From Streptomyces lincolnensis (GTDB taxonomy: Bacteria; Actinomycetota; Actinomycetes; Streptomycetales; Streptomycetaceae), in assembly GCF_001685355.1 (NCBI RefSeq), contig NZ_CP016438.1:1240001-1304000 (forward strand): a DNA stretch of 64,000 nt. The letters are read 5' to 3'. Of this stretch, positions 34,653-43,723 are shown piece by piece (position 1 is the stretch's first letter; each line of letters starts with the position of its first letter). The notes below the pieces were generated by a model, which had not been told where the DNA came from, did not search any database, and saw nothing but the letters and a program-made list of their open reading frames with translations. The position numbers and the translations under genes were made by a program.

Positions 34653-35981
34653 TCACCGCACGAGGCAGGGGCGTTTGGGGTCGAAGGTCCAGTCCTCGAT
34701 CAGGTAGCGCATGCCTACGGCATCGTCCCGGCCCGATACGGCGATCTCCTGGTGGAGTTCGGCGGCGGCGTGGAGCCGGTCGAGGTCGAGGCGGATGCCG
34801 AGGCCGGGGGTGTCCGGTACCGCGACCTGTCCGCCGCTGATGCGTGGAGGGTCCACGGTGAGCCGTTCCAGGCCTTCCTGCCAGATCCAGTGGGTGTCGA
34901 GGGCGTTGTACTCGCCCGGGGCGGCGGCGCCGCAGTGGGCCATCATCGCCAGGGAGATGTCGAAGTGGTTGTTGGAGTGGCATCCCCAGGTCAGGCCGGT
35001 CGCGTTGCAGAGCTGGGCGACGCGGACCGAGCCCTGCATGGTCCAGAAGTGCGGGTCGGCGAGCGGGATGGACACCGACTGGAGGGCCAGGGCGTGGGTC
35101 AGCTGCCGCCAGTCCGTGGCGATCATGTTGGTGGCGGTGGGCAGCCCGGTGGCCCGGCGGAACTCGGCGAGGATCTCGCGGCCGGAGTAGCCGCCTTCCG
35201 CTCCGCACGGGTCCTCGGCGTAGGCGAGTGTGCCCACGAGCGGCCGGCACAGTTCGACCGCCTCGCGCAGGGACCAGGCCCCGTTGGGGTCGAGGGTGAT
35301 CCGGGCCTCGGGGAACCGTTCCTTGAGCGCGTGGACGGCCTTCACCTCCTCGCTGCCCGCGAGGACACCGCCCTTGAGCTTGAAGTCGTGGAAGCCGTAC
35401 CGGGCGTAGACCGCCTCGGCCTGACGGACGATCGCCTCGGGTGTCAGTGCCTCCTCGTGCCGGAGGCGGTACCACTCCACGTCCGCGTCGGGCTCACGGA
35501 CGTAGTCCAGGTCCGTGCGGTCCGGGTCCCCGACGTAGAAGAGGTAGCCGAGGACACGTACGGCGTCGCGCTGCTTGCCGTCGCCGAGCAGGGCGGCGAC
35601 CGGCACGTCGAGGTGCTGTCCTAGCAGGTCCAGGAGCGCCGACTCGACGGCGGTGACGGCGTGCACGGTGGTGCGCAGGTCGAAGGTCTGGGCGCCACGA
35701 CCACCCGAGTCACGGTCGGCGAAGGTGTGCCGCATCGTCCGCAGAACACGCTGGTAGTCGCCGACACGGCTGCCTACGACCAGACGCTCGGCGTCGCGCA
35801 GGGTGCGGGTGATGCTCTCGCCGCCGGGCACTTCGCCCAGGCCGGTGCGTCCTTCGGAGTCCTCCAGGACGACGACGTTGCGGGTGAAGTACGGGGCGTG
35901 GGCGCCGGAGAGGTTGAGGAGCATGGAGTCCCGGCCGGCGACCGGATGGACGGCGAACTTGGTGACGACGGGCTGACTCAT
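34653..35981 (-). CDS. gudD: Glucarate dehydratase (enolase superfamily)
   Basis: A 442-residue enolase-superfamily enzyme, close in length to Escherichia coli GudD. It has KLK (201-203), the metal ligand Asp231 in LDPNGAW, Glu256/Asp257 in AYAEDP, Asp309 in LADPHFW and the catalytic His335-Asn337 in CHSNNHFD. These sit about four residues before the known E. coli positions. It dehydrates D-glucarate (and L-idarate) to 5-keto-4-deoxy-D-glucarate. The upstream GntP-type permease is 112 nt away on the same strand and the IclR regulator is divergent, so the three form an aldarate uptake and use module. Confidence 0.9.
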   Translation of the reverse strand: MSQPVVTKFAVHPVAGRDSMLLNLSGAHAPYFTRNVVVLEDSEGRTGLGEVPGGESITRTLRDAERLVVGSRVGDYQRVLRTMRHTFADRDSGGRGAQTFDLRTTVHAVTAVESALLDLLGQHLDVPVAALLGDGKQRDAVRVLGYLFYVGDPDRTDLDYVREPDADVEWYRLRHEEALTPEAIVRQAEAVYARYGFHDFKLKGGVLAGSEEVKAVHALKERFPEARITLDPNGAWSLREAVELCRPLVGTLAYAEDPCGAEGGYSGREILAEFRRATGLPTATNMIATDWRQLTHALALQSVSIPLADPHFWTMQGSVRVAQLCNATGLTWGCHSNNHFDISLAMMAHCGAAAPGEYNALDTHWIWQEGLERLTVDPPRISGGQVAVPDTPGLGIRLDLDRLHAAAELHQEIAVSGRDDAVGMRYLIEDWTFDPKRPCLVR

Positions 35982-36093
35982 GACAAGCGGTACCGCTCTC
36001 GTGAGATCGGACAGGACAGTGGGAGAACGAGCAGGAGACCAGGCGGAGAAGACGAAGGGGCAGCGGCGGAACCGGCGGCGACGCCGAGGGTGA

Positions 36094-37431
36094 TCAGACC
36101 TTGAGGACGTCCAGGACCTGTTCCAGGACCAGTACACCGCCCAGCCCGAGGATCGCCAGCACCGTCGTATAGCTCGTGCGTGCCTTGATCGCGTCGATGA
36201 CGGACAGGTTGAAGTACTCCTTGAACATCCAGAATCCCGGGTCGTTGACGTGCGAGAAGGCGATCGATCCGCAGGAGACGGCGAGGACCATGACCTCGGC
36301 GTGGATGCCACTGCCCGCGAGCAGCGGGAGCGCCACGCCGGAGGCGGTGACGACGGCGACGGTGGCGGAGCCGAGGGCGACGCGGAGGATGGCCGCGATC
36401 AGCCAGGCCAGGATGATCGGCGAGATGGACCAGCCGTCGGTGGTGTCCTTGATGTAGTCGGATATCCCGCCCTCGACGAGGACGTTCTTGAAGGCGCCGC
36501 CCGCACCGATCACCAGCAGGATCATCGCCATCGCCTGGGCGGCTTCCTTGCACGAGGTGCTGACCTCCGCCAGGCTGCGCCCCATCCGCGGTCCGAAGGC
36601 CCAGATGGCGACGAGCAGGGTGAGCAGCAGGGCGATCGGCGCGGATCCGATGAAGGCGACGAAGTGCAGCACCGGACCGTCGCCGGAGTCGGCCAGGTCG
36701 GTCACCGCGGCACCGGCGATCAGCACCACGGGCAGCAGGGCGACCCCGAGCGAGAGGCCCATGCCGGGCATGTCCTCGTCCTCGAAGACCCGCTCGCTGA
36801 CCAGGCCCTTGGGGATCGTGGGGTTCATCCGCCGGATGAACGGCAGGCGCGGCCACAGCAGGGCGATGAGCGCGCCGGCCGGGACGGCGATGAACAGGCC
36901 GTAGAAGAGGGTCAGTCCGACGGACGCGTGGAAGGTGGCGGCGACCGCGGTGGGGCCCGGGTGGGGCGGCAGGAAGCTGTGCATGGTGGACAGGGCGATC
37001 GACATCGGCAGCCCGACCCAGAGCAGGTTCGACCGGGTGACCCGGACGAGGGTGAAGGCGACCGGCACGATGATGACGAAGGCGACCTCGTAGAACATGG
37101 TCACGCCGATGAGCATGGCGGACAGCACCATGGCGACCTGCACCCAGCGCGGGCCGCAGAGGTCGAGGAGTCTGCCGGCGATCCGCTGGGCGGCGCCGGA
37201 GTCCCCCATCACGCGGCCGACCATCGCGCCGAGCCCGATGGTGAGCATCGTGTCGCCGATCTGGTCCCCGATGCCCTCCGCGAGCACGTCCGGGATCTCC
37301 TCCAGTCCGATGCCCTGCACCAGGGCGACGCCCACGGCGACCAGGAGCAGGGCGGCGAAGCCGTTCAGTCTCAGCTTCGTCATCAGGAAGAGCAGGGCCA
37401 GGACGCTGACCGCGACGACGACGAGCGGCAT
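36094..37431 (-). CDS. GntP-family gluconate/aldarate permease
   Basis: A 445-residue membrane protein with about twelve to fourteen helices. GntP family features are present: the start [41 protein letters not shown] and the C-terminal [16 protein letters not shown]. It imports gluconate or related sugar acids with protons. Next to glucarate dehydratase, glucarate or a related aldarate is the probable substrate. The palindrome at 37514 lies 83 nt upstream of its start and probably mediates IclR control. Confidence 0.9.
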   Translation of the reverse strand: MPLVVVAVSVLALLFLMTKLRLNGFAALLLVAVGVALVQGIGLEEIPDVLAEGIGDQIGDTMLTIGLGAMVGRVMGDSGAAQRIAGRLLDLCGPRWVQVAMVLSAMLIGVTMFYEVAFVIIVPVAFTLVRVTRSNLLWVGLPMSIALSTMHSFLPPHPGPTAVAATFHASVGLTLFYGLFIAVPAGALIALLWPRLPFIRRMNPTIPKGLVSERVFEDEDMPGMGLSLGVALLPVVLIAGAAVTDLADSGDGPVLHFVAFIGSAPIALLLTLLVAIWAFGPRMGRSLAEVSTSCKEAAQAMAMILLVIGAGGAFKNVLVEGGISDYIKDTTDGWSISPIILAWLIAAILRVALGSATVAVVTASGVALPLLAGSGIHAEVMVLAVSCGSIAFSHVNDPGFWMFKEYFNLSVIDAIKARTSYTTVLAILGLGGVLVLEQVLDVLKV

Positions 37432-37513
37432 GTGTCAGTTCTCCTTTGAACCGGCAGCAGGACGAGGACGGTCCACGGTCACGTTGATGAACCAGTTCCT
37501 CATACAAAGATGA

Positions 37514-37531
37514 CGTCTACATATGAAGACG
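37514..37531. promoter_or_regulatory. Candidate IclR operator
   Basis: CGTCTACATATGAAGACG is a near-perfect 18-bp palindrome (one mismatched pair, A/A, on each side of the CATATG core). It stands in the divergent promoter between the permease and the IclR gene. Confidence 0.65.
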
Positions 37532-37593
37532 GAGGTTAGGTCTGTGGACCGCCCGGGTCAATGGGTGCGCGCGAATCCCCTTACGATCGGCGC

Positions 37594-38382
37594 ATGTCGC
37601 AGCGCGCGGGCGTACCCGAGGTCAAGTCGGCGGTCCGTACCGTCGCGGTACTCGAACTGCTCGCCGAACGCGGCGACCGACCCGCCCGGCTGCGCGAACT
37701 CGCCGACGCGCTGGGCGTACCGCGCAGCAGCATGTACGCACTGCTCCAGACCCTGGTGGAATGCGGCTGGGTCCGCACCGACGCGACCGGATCCCTCTAC
37801 GGCATCGGGATCCGCGCGCTGCTCACCGGCACCGGCTATCTGGACAGCGACGTACGCGTGCGGGCGGTCCGCCCGTATCTCGACGAGGCCTCGGACGGGC
37901 TCGGCGAGACCATCCACCTCGCCCGGCTGGACGGTTCGGACGTCGTCTACCTCGCCACCCGGGAGTCGCACGAGTATCTGCGCACGATCAGCCGCGTCGG
38001 CCGCCGCGTCCCCGCCCACGCCGGCGCCCTGGGCAAGGCCCTGCTCGCCGAGCGCCCCGACCACGAACTCCCGCTTCCCGACGAGCCGTTGAGCGCCGCC
38101 ACGGACAACACCCACACCACCCGCGCCGCCCTGCTCGCCGACCTCGCGGCGACACGGGCCCGCGGCTACTCCGTCGACCGGGAGGAAACGGTCGTCGGCA
38201 TCGCCGGCTTCGGGTTCGCCCTCCGCTACGACACACCCGCCGTCGACGCCATCAGCTGCTCGGTGCCCGTCTCCCGGCTCACCGACGAACACGAACGGCA
38301 CATCGTCGCCGTCATGCGGGAGATCCGCGCGAAGATCGAGCGGACGCTGCCGTCGAGTCGGGGGGAGGTGGTGTGGCGCTAG
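37594..38382 (+). CDS. IclR-family transcriptional regulator
   Basis: The 262-residue protein has the IclR winged helix (about 10-75; ARLRELADALGVPRSSMYALL) and the C-terminal effector domain (GETIHLARLDGSDVVYLATRE, PAHAGALGKALLAE, YSVDREETVVGIAGFG). It is divergent to the permease and glucarate dehydratase genes and probably responds to an aldarate or keto-acid intermediate. A -10-like TACGAT (37582-37587) ends 6 nt before the ATG at 37594 and no ribosome binding site is present, so it is likely leaderless. Confidence 0.88.
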   Translation: MSQRAGVPEVKSAVRTVAVLELLAERGDRPARLRELADALGVPRSSMYALLQTLVECGWVRTDATGSLYGIGIRALLTGTGYLDSDVRVRAVRPYLDEASDGLGETIHLARLDGSDVVYLATRESHEYLRTISRVGRRVPAHAGALGKALLAERPDHELPLPDEPLSAATDNTHTTRAALLADLAATRARGYSVDREETVVGIAGFGFALRYDTPAVDAISCSVPVSRLTDEHERHIVAVMREIRAKIERTLPSSRGEVVWR

Positions 38383-38394
38383 ACCGGCCCAAGC

Positions 38395-38667
38395 TCAGCG
38401 CTGCTTCCGGCTCCTGGACAGGAGTTGGAGGCCGGCCACGATCCGGTGGACGCCGTAGAGCGTCGGCCCTCCGGCCACGAAGTAGGCCACCGCGCCCTCG
38501 GCTTCGCCGTAGATGACGGCGGTGATGAGCAGCCCGCCGATGAGCCAGGCCGCGCCGAACTCGAGGGAGCGCCTGCCCCGCGCTTCCCATACGGCCCGTT
38601 GCTCCGGGGAGACCCGCCGGCACGGAGCGGGCGAACTCCCGCACGGCCGTACGCCGTTGTCAGTCAA
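38395..38667 (-). CDS. Small two-helix membrane protein
   Basis: A 90-residue protein with two hydrophobic helices (FGAAWLIGGLLITAVIYG and AVAYFVAGGPTLYGVHRIV), a basic N-terminal part and a basic end (LLSRSRKQR). The proposed start is TTG 38667, 6 nt after AGGA; other in-frame starts lie further upstream without better signals. Its function is unknown. It is convergent with the IclR gene at a 12-nt distance. Confidence 0.5.
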   Translation of the reverse strand: MTDNGVRPCGSSPAPCRRVSPEQRAVWEARGRRSLEFGAAWLIGGLLITAVIYGEAEGAVAYFVAGGPTLYGVHRIVAGLQLLSRSRKQR

Positions 38668-38782
38668 CTTGGTTCCTGAGTTCCGTGAAGGTGTGCTGCG
38701 CTCACCAGGACCCGCGGGATGCCGCACGGCCGGTCGGACGGTCCCCCGTGCCATCCGACCGGCCCGTGTACACGCGGCGACG

Positions 38783-39703
38783 CTAGCGGGCGGCGGGCGC
38801 GCCGGTCTTGGACGAATTTGCACTCGCCGAGAGAGCCATGGCCCCTTCCACCCGGCGCGCCGCCATCATCCGGCCGGGCGTGGTCCCGGCGATGGCGCGG
38901 AAGTCGCGGTTGAGGTGCGCCTGGTCGTAGAAACCGCAGGCCGCCGAGATCTCGGTCAGACTCCCGGCCCCGCGGTTGAGCATCGCCACGGCATGACGGA
39001 AGCGCAGCACCCGTGCGGACGCCTTGGGCGTCAGCCCGGTCTGCTGGGTGAACCGCCGGATCAAGTACCCCTGGCTCCAGCCCACTTCGGCGGCGATACG
39101 GGCGATCGGGACGGCCCCCGCGCTGCCGGAGAGCAGGTGCCAGGCATGGCGGACCTCGGGTGCGGGTTCCGGGCCGTGTGCCAGCCGGGCGAGCAGTGCC
39201 GCGTCCAGCAGGTCGAACCTGGCGGCCCAGTCCCGGGTGGACGCCAACCGCTCCTCCAGGATCCCCGCCTCGGGCCCCAGCACGTCCCGGATCTCGACGG
39301 CCAGGTTCGTCAACTCGCTCATCGGCATGCCGAACAGGCGGTAGGCACCCAGGGGTGTGAACTCGACCCGGATCGCCTCCTGGCCACCGGGATGGACACA
39401 GATCGCGGGCCGGTCCTCCACCCCCACCACCAGCGACCCGATCCTCCCGCTGCCTCCGCCCGCCATGCCGAGCCGACGGACCTGGGCGAAGGGCGCGGCG
39501 AGGTTGATCAGCAGAGTCGCGCATCCGGTCGGCACCAACCGCACTTCGTACGGCGAGGTCACCGCTTCCCAATAGCCGACATAGCTGCGCAGGAACGGCC
39601 GCAGCCCCGGATGCCAGGGCCGCGTGACCCGCCACAACCCGCCGAGCCGCACGATCTCGACGGCACCCGCACTCGCGATGCCGCCCTGTAACGCGTGAAC
39701 CAC
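38783..39703 (-). CDS. AraC-family transcriptional regulator
   Basis: A 306-residue regulator with an N-terminal ligand-binding-like region (YEVRLVPTGCATLLINLAAP, HPGGQEAIRVEFTPLGAYRL) and a C-terminal AraC double helix-turn-helix (about 205-295; IARIAAEVGWSQGYLIRRF and LTEISAACGFYDQAHLNRDF). The end ATAGTTPGRMMAARR is typical of the second helix. GTG 39703 has GAGGGGAG 8 nt upstream. No target gene is obvious; the flanking genes are hypothetical membrane proteins. Confidence 0.85.
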   Translation of the reverse strand: MVHALQGGIASAGAVEIVRLGGLWRVTRPWHPGLRPFLRSYVGYWEAVTSPYEVRLVPTGCATLLINLAAPFAQVRRLGMAGGGSGRIGSLVVGVEDRPAICVHPGGQEAIRVEFTPLGAYRLFGMPMSELTNLAVEIRDVLGPEAGILEERLASTRDWAARFDLLDAALLARLAHGPEPAPEVRHAWHLLSGSAGAVPIARIAAEVGWSQGYLIRRFTQQTGLTPKASARVLRFRHAVAMLNRGAGSLTEISAACGFYDQAHLNRDFRAIAGTTPGRMMAARRVEGAMALSASANSSKTGAPAAR

Positions 39704-39832
39704 CAAAAGGCTCCCCTCACCTCCGAGGGACCGCCCGGAGCGAACCGCCCGGCTGCTCCGCCGTACCCCCGTCGGCTGTCCGGTGCAGTAGCGGGTGATG
39801 CCGCCTGTTTCAGGATATCCATGGTGTCGCAT

Positions 39833-39873
39833 CCCTCTCACGGGTCCGGTAGGTGAAGCCCGTGTGCAGAGGG
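39833..39873. other. Imperfect stem-loop in the 39704-40003 gap
   Basis: CCCTCTCACGGG (39833-39844) can pair with CCCGTG (39859-39864) and AGAGGG (39868-39873) around a 3-nt bulge. Apart from this and the hairpin at 39917, the roughly 300-nt gap before the AraC gene holds nothing that I can identify. Confidence 0.3.
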
Positions 39874-39916
39874 TGCGGATCCGATGAGGGGCGAGCACGA
39901 TGCCCCTGGATCGCGA

Positions 39917-39972
39917 GCAGTGCCTGGCCGGACCACCTCGGTGGGTAACGAGGTGGTCCGGCCAGGCACTGC
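39917..39972. terminator. Long perfect hairpin downstream of the DUF6069-like gene
   Basis: A perfect 24-bp inverted repeat (39917-39940 with 39949-39972) closes an 8-nt loop GTGGGTAA. It starts 32 nt after the stop codon at 40004 (minus strand). The stem is GC-rich with no T-run and would be a very strong terminator or RNA end protector. Confidence 0.8.
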
Positions 39973-40003
39973 CGGCTTCGCAGGGGAAGGGCCGGGGAGT
40001 CGG

Positions 40004-40492
<489 letters not shown>

Positions 40493-40721
40493 GGCACGGT
40501 CTCCTGATTCGGTGTTCGGTCTTGGTGTGCGTTCGGTCTCGGTGTTCCTTACGCATGGTTAGACCGGTCGATCCGCCAGAACTCATCGGCGATCGAGGGA
40601 AGTTGCCGAAATCCGAGCGGTCGAGTGCCCGGGCGCGAACGTGGACGCGAGGGCCTGGGCGATGCGGGCGCAACCGTTCCTCTTCCTTGCCCTCCCCCTG
40701 GCGCCCACCTACTCTGACTTT

Positions 40722-41948
40722 GTGCCGCTAATAAACAAATCCCGAACGCACAACGCCGTGCCGGGCAACGGCAACGACCTCACCCGCCTTCGCATCGCCC
40801 TGACCACGTTCTTCGCCCTCGACGGCTTCATCTTCGCCGGCTGGGTCGTCCGCATCCCCGCCATCAAGCACCAGACCGGGGCCTCCGCGAGCGGCCTCGG
40901 GCTCGCCCTCCTCGGCGTCTCCGCCGGAGCCGTGGTCACGATGATGATCACCGGCCGGCTCTGCCGCCGCTACGGCAACCACAAGGTCACCGTCGTCTGC
41001 GGGATCCTGCTCTCGCTCAGCGTGGCGCTGCCGCCGCTCACCCACTCCGCCCTCACCCTCGGCGCCGTACTGCTGGTCTTCGGCGCCGCATACGGTGGCA
41101 TCAACGTCGCCTTCAACAGCGCCGCGGTCGACCTGGTCCGGGCCCTGCGGCGCCCCGTCATGCCCAGCTTCCACGCCGCGTTCAGTCTCGGCGGCATGAT
41201 CGGCGCCGGACTCGGCGGGCTCGTCGCCGGAGCGCTCTCCCCCACCCGGCATCTGCTCGGTCTCACCCTGATCGGCCTGCTCGTCACCGCCCTCGCGGGC
41301 CGCACCCTGCTGCGTGTCGAGGCCCCGGCGTTGCGCGTCGAGGCCCCGGCACCGGCGCAAAGCGCGCCACGGGCGGAGTCCTCGCCCCGCGGCGCGAAAC
41401 CCCACGCCCGCGGACTCGTCGTCATCTTCGGCCTGATCGCCCTGTGCACGGCCTACGGCGAGGGCGCCCTGGCCGACTGGAGCGCCCTGCACCTGGAACA
41501 GGATCTGGACGCCTCACCGGGCGTCGCGGCGGTCGGCTACTCCTGCTTCGCCCTCGCCATGACCATCGGCCGGCTCACCGGCAGCCGGCTGCTCGAACGC
41601 CTGGGCCAGACACGCACGTTGGTGTACGGCGGCACGACCGCCTCGATCGGCATGCTCCTCGGCGCGCTCGCCCCCGCCCTGTGGGTGGCGCTGATCGGCT
41701 TCGTGGTCACCGGGCTCGGTCTGGCGAACCTCTTCCCCGTCGCCGTCGAACGCGCCGGCACCCTGGCCGGGCCGGACGGCGTCGCGGTCGCCTCCACCTT
41801 CGGCTACGGCGGGATGCTCCTGGGGCCGCCCGCCATCGGCTTCATGGCCGACTGGTTCTCCCTCCCCGTCGCCCTCACCAGCGTGGCCGCACTCGCCGCC
41901 ACGGCCGCGGCCATCGCCCTGCTGACCCGTCGTACGGCAACCGGCTGA
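40722..41948 (+). CDS. MFS transporter, YbjJ-like
   Basis: A 408-residue major facilitator with twelve helices. The first loop ALDGFIFAGWVVRIPAIK and the following GASASGLGLALLGVSAGAVV are typical of the YbjJ/FucP-like branch; GRLCRRYGNHKVTV is the loop 2-3 motif. The central loop is Pro/Ala-rich with a direct repeat (LRVEAPA twice). The substrate is unknown. GTG 40722 lies 6 nt after TACTCT (40710-40715), with CTTGCC as a possible -35, so the transcript is probably leaderless. Confidence 0.82.
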   Translation: MPLINKSRTHNAVPGNGNDLTRLRIALTTFFALDGFIFAGWVVRIPAIKHQTGASASGLGLALLGVSAGAVVTMMITGRLCRRYGNHKVTVVCGILLSLSVALPPLTHSALTLGAVLLVFGAAYGGINVAFNSAAVDLVRALRRPVMPSFHAAFSLGGMIGAGLGGLVAGALSPTRHLLGLTLIGLLVTALAGRTLLRVEAPALRVEAPAPAQSAPRAESSPRGAKPHARGLVVIFGLIALCTAYGEGALADWSALHLEQDLDASPGVAAVGYSCFALAMTIGRLTGSRLLERLGQTRTLVYGGTTASIGMLLGALAPALWVALIGFVVTGLGLANLFPVAVERAGTLAGPDGVAVASTFGYGGMLLGPPAIGFMADWFSLPVALTSVAALAATAAAIALLTRRTATG

Positions 41949-41953
41949 CGCCG

Positions 41954-41980
41954 GGCCCGGCCTCCCCTGGACACCGGGCC
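41954..41980. terminator. Hairpin between convergent genes
   Basis: GGCCCGG (41954-41960) and CCGGGCC (41974-41980) form a 7-bp stem with a 13-nt loop, between stop codons at 41948 and 41993. Confidence 0.6.
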
Positions 41981-41992
41981 AGAACAGGCCTC

Positions 41993-42343
41993 TCAGAGCC
42001 AGCGCTGTGCCGCTTCGACGCTGTCCCCGCCGCTGGTGTTGAACGCGATGGCGGCCTGCGGCGCGTAGCGGCGGACCAGGTTCACGATCTGCTCGAAGAG
42101 CGGGAGCAACTGCTCGGCCTTGCGGATCCCGCCGCCGATGACGACCACGTCCCACGGACGCTCGCTCAATGACGTGACGAGAGTGGGGTCGGCCGACTCG
42201 TCGAACACGATCAGCGTCATGGCAGCGTCGATGCCGTGCTCGCCGAACCGGACCAACTCGGCGTCGAGAGCCGCGTGCAGGGCCGGTCCGTCGACGCCGG
42301 GTATCGCTTGCGGGTCGTAACCGACAACCAGTACGGAGGACAT
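41993..42343 (-). CDS. Conserved hypothetical protein
   Basis: A 116-residue cytoplasmic protein with an alternating strand-helix pattern (SSVLVVGYDPQAIPGVD, GIDAAMTLIVFDES, PWDVVVIGGGIRK, AIAFNTSGGDSVEAAQRWL). It suggests a small Rossmann-like or flavodoxin-like fold. Similar short proteins are common in actinobacteria, but I know of no function. It is divergent to a SnoaL-like gene across a palindromic site at 42355. Confidence 0.7.
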   Translation of the reverse strand: MSSVLVVGYDPQAIPGVDGPALHAALDAELVRFGEHGIDAAMTLIVFDESADPTLVTSLSERPWDVVVIGGGIRKAEQLLPLFEQIVNLVRRYAPQAAIAFNTSGGDSVEAAQRWL

Positions 42344-42354
42344 GCGGCCAACCT

Positions 42355-42371
42355 ATTACCTCTGGGGTAAT
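42355..42371. promoter_or_regulatory. Palindrome in divergent promoter
   Basis: ATTACC (42355-42360) and GGTAAT (42366-42371) are perfect inverted arms around TCTGG. The site lies 12 nt upstream of the start of the gene at 42343 and 90 nt before the SnoaL-like gene. The regulator is unknown. Confidence 0.5.
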
Positions 42372-42460
42372 CGACCGCACTCCCCCACCCCGGCAGGATC
42401 GAGCACATCGAGGAAAGCCCTCGATAACGGGATTCCGCCCGCGGCCGCGAGGAGTGCTCC

Positions 42461-42919
42461 ATGTCCGTCAAGTCCCCCGCAACGAACGCCGGTTCAGCCC
42501 CCACCGCGAGTGCCGTCGCCGAGGCCACCCGGGCCGTCGTACAGGAGTTTCTCGCCGCCCGGCTGGCCGGGGACACCGAGCGGCTCGCGGCGGTCTTCGC
42601 CGACGAGGTCGACTGGGTGCTCGCCGAGAATCCGGCCGTCCCGTGGATCCGCCCGCGGTCCACCGCCGCCGAATGCGCCGCCCAGGTCACGGAGTTGACG
42701 GAGCACACAGTGCCCGAGGACGCGCGCGCGTCGGTCGACACGTTCCTCGTCGACGGCGCCGACGCCGTTCTGATGGGCCACCTGTCGGGAACCGTCCGCG
42801 CGACGGGGAAGTCCTTCGAGGGCCCGTTCGCTCTGCACCTCACCGTCGAGGACGGCCGGATCACCCGGCACCGGCTCTACGAGAACAGCCTGTCGATCGC
42901 CGAGGCGTGCGCCCGGTGA
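42461..42919 (+). CDS. SnoaL-like / NTF2-fold protein
   Basis: The 152-residue protein has the NTF2 cone fold pattern: helix VVQEFLAARLAGDTERLAAVF, ADEVDWVLAENPAVPWIRPR, then strands DGADAVLMGHLSGTVRATGK and FALHLTVEDGRITRHRLYENS. Family members are isomerases, cyclases, hydrolases or ligand-binding proteins, and the reaction cannot be predicted. A similar protein is encoded at 45440. The start is ATG 42461; the region upstream carries GAGGAG. Confidence 0.8.
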   Translation: MSVKSPATNAGSAPTASAVAEATRAVVQEFLAARLAGDTERLAAVFADEVDWVLAENPAVPWIRPRSTAAECAAQVTELTEHTVPEDARASVDTFLVDGADAVLMGHLSGTVRATGKSFEGPFALHLTVEDGRITRHRLYENSLSIAEACAR

Positions 42920-42968
42920 GAACGGGGGCGGGTCGTTTCGCCGTCCGGCGGGAGGGCCGGTGGCCGGC

Positions 42969-43583
42969 TCACTCGTCGCCGCCCGGGGAGAAGATCCGGT
43001 CCAGGTGGTAGTCGAAGATCGCGGTCGCCGACTCGGGGTCGCGCTGGCCGACGAGAATGCTGGTGCCGAGTCCCGCGGACATGGCCAGCAGGCTGACCGC
43101 CTCCGACCGGGTGTCCACGCCCGGCCGCAGCAGCCCGGCCTCCTGCGCCTGCTGAAGCAGACCGACGAGGACCGCCTCCGCGGCGTCCGGGTCCTTGATG
43201 AAGGGCTGGGCCGCGAGCGCCCGGTCGTGGACGGCCAGAACGGCGTACGAGGTGTAGAGGTGGTGGAAGGTGCGGCTCTCCAGGTCGGTCGGCAGGGCCG
43301 CCGTCAGCAGTGCCTCGATCATCGCGCGCGGTCCCGGTTCGTCCCCGGCGGCCCGGATCCTGGCGGCGACCCGCTCGCCGAATCTCTCGGTCAGGTGCCG
43401 CAGTCCGAAGAGCAGGAGTTGCTCCTTGGTCTCGAAGTAGTACTGCACCAACCGGAGTGAGACGCCCGCCTCGGCCGCCACGTCCCTCATCCCCACGGCA
43501 TGCAGTCCGCGCCGGCCGGCGACCCTGACGAGCGCGTCGGCGATCTCGGTGCGCCGCTCCGTGTGATCCACGCGCTTGGGCAT
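42969..43583 (-). CDS. TetR-family repressor
   Basis: A 204-residue TetR protein with the N-terminal helix-turn-helix (about 10-55; VGMRDVAAEAGVSLRLVQYYF) and a C-terminal helical ligand domain. It is divergent to the alpha/beta hydrolase gene at 43724. The gap contains two tandem 14-bp palindromes (43660-43695), which are very likely its operators. Its ligand may be a substrate of the hydrolase. Confidence 0.9.
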   Translation of the reverse strand: MPKRVDHTERRTEIADALVRVAGRRGLHAVGMRDVAAEAGVSLRLVQYYFETKEQLLLFGLRHLTERFGERVAARIRAAGDEPGPRAMIEALLTAALPTDLESRTFHHLYTSYAVLAVHDRALAAQPFIKDPDAAEAVLVGLLQQAQEAGLLRPGVDTRSEAVSLLAMSAGLGTSILVGQRDPESATAIFDYHLDRIFSPGGDE

Positions 43584-43659
43584 CGTCGGGTTCTCCGCAT
43601 CTGTCCGCTGTCCGCTGTTCGCGCCGGTGACCGGGGCGGGCTCCGCCGGCCGTTTTTAT

Positions 43660-43695
43660 GGTACACCCGTACCACCGTCGTGGTACGGTCGTATC
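43660..43695. promoter_or_regulatory. Two tandem palindromes, probable TetR operator
   Basis: GGTACACCCGTACC (43660-43673) and GGTACGGTCGTATC (43682-43695) are 14-bp palindromes with centres 22 bp apart, two helical turns. The inner halves also form a perfect 22-bp palindrome at 43667-43688. The layout suits cooperative binding of two TetR dimers between the repressor and hydrolase genes. Confidence 0.8.
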
Positions 43696-43723
43696 ACGAA
43701 GACCGACTACCCCGGAGGTGGCC

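Noticed and set aside
40641..40721. An upstream in-frame extension of the YbjJ-like MFS gene from 40641
   Set aside because: The -10-like TACTCT lies within it, so transcripts from that promoter would not include it; the GTG at 40722 fits better.
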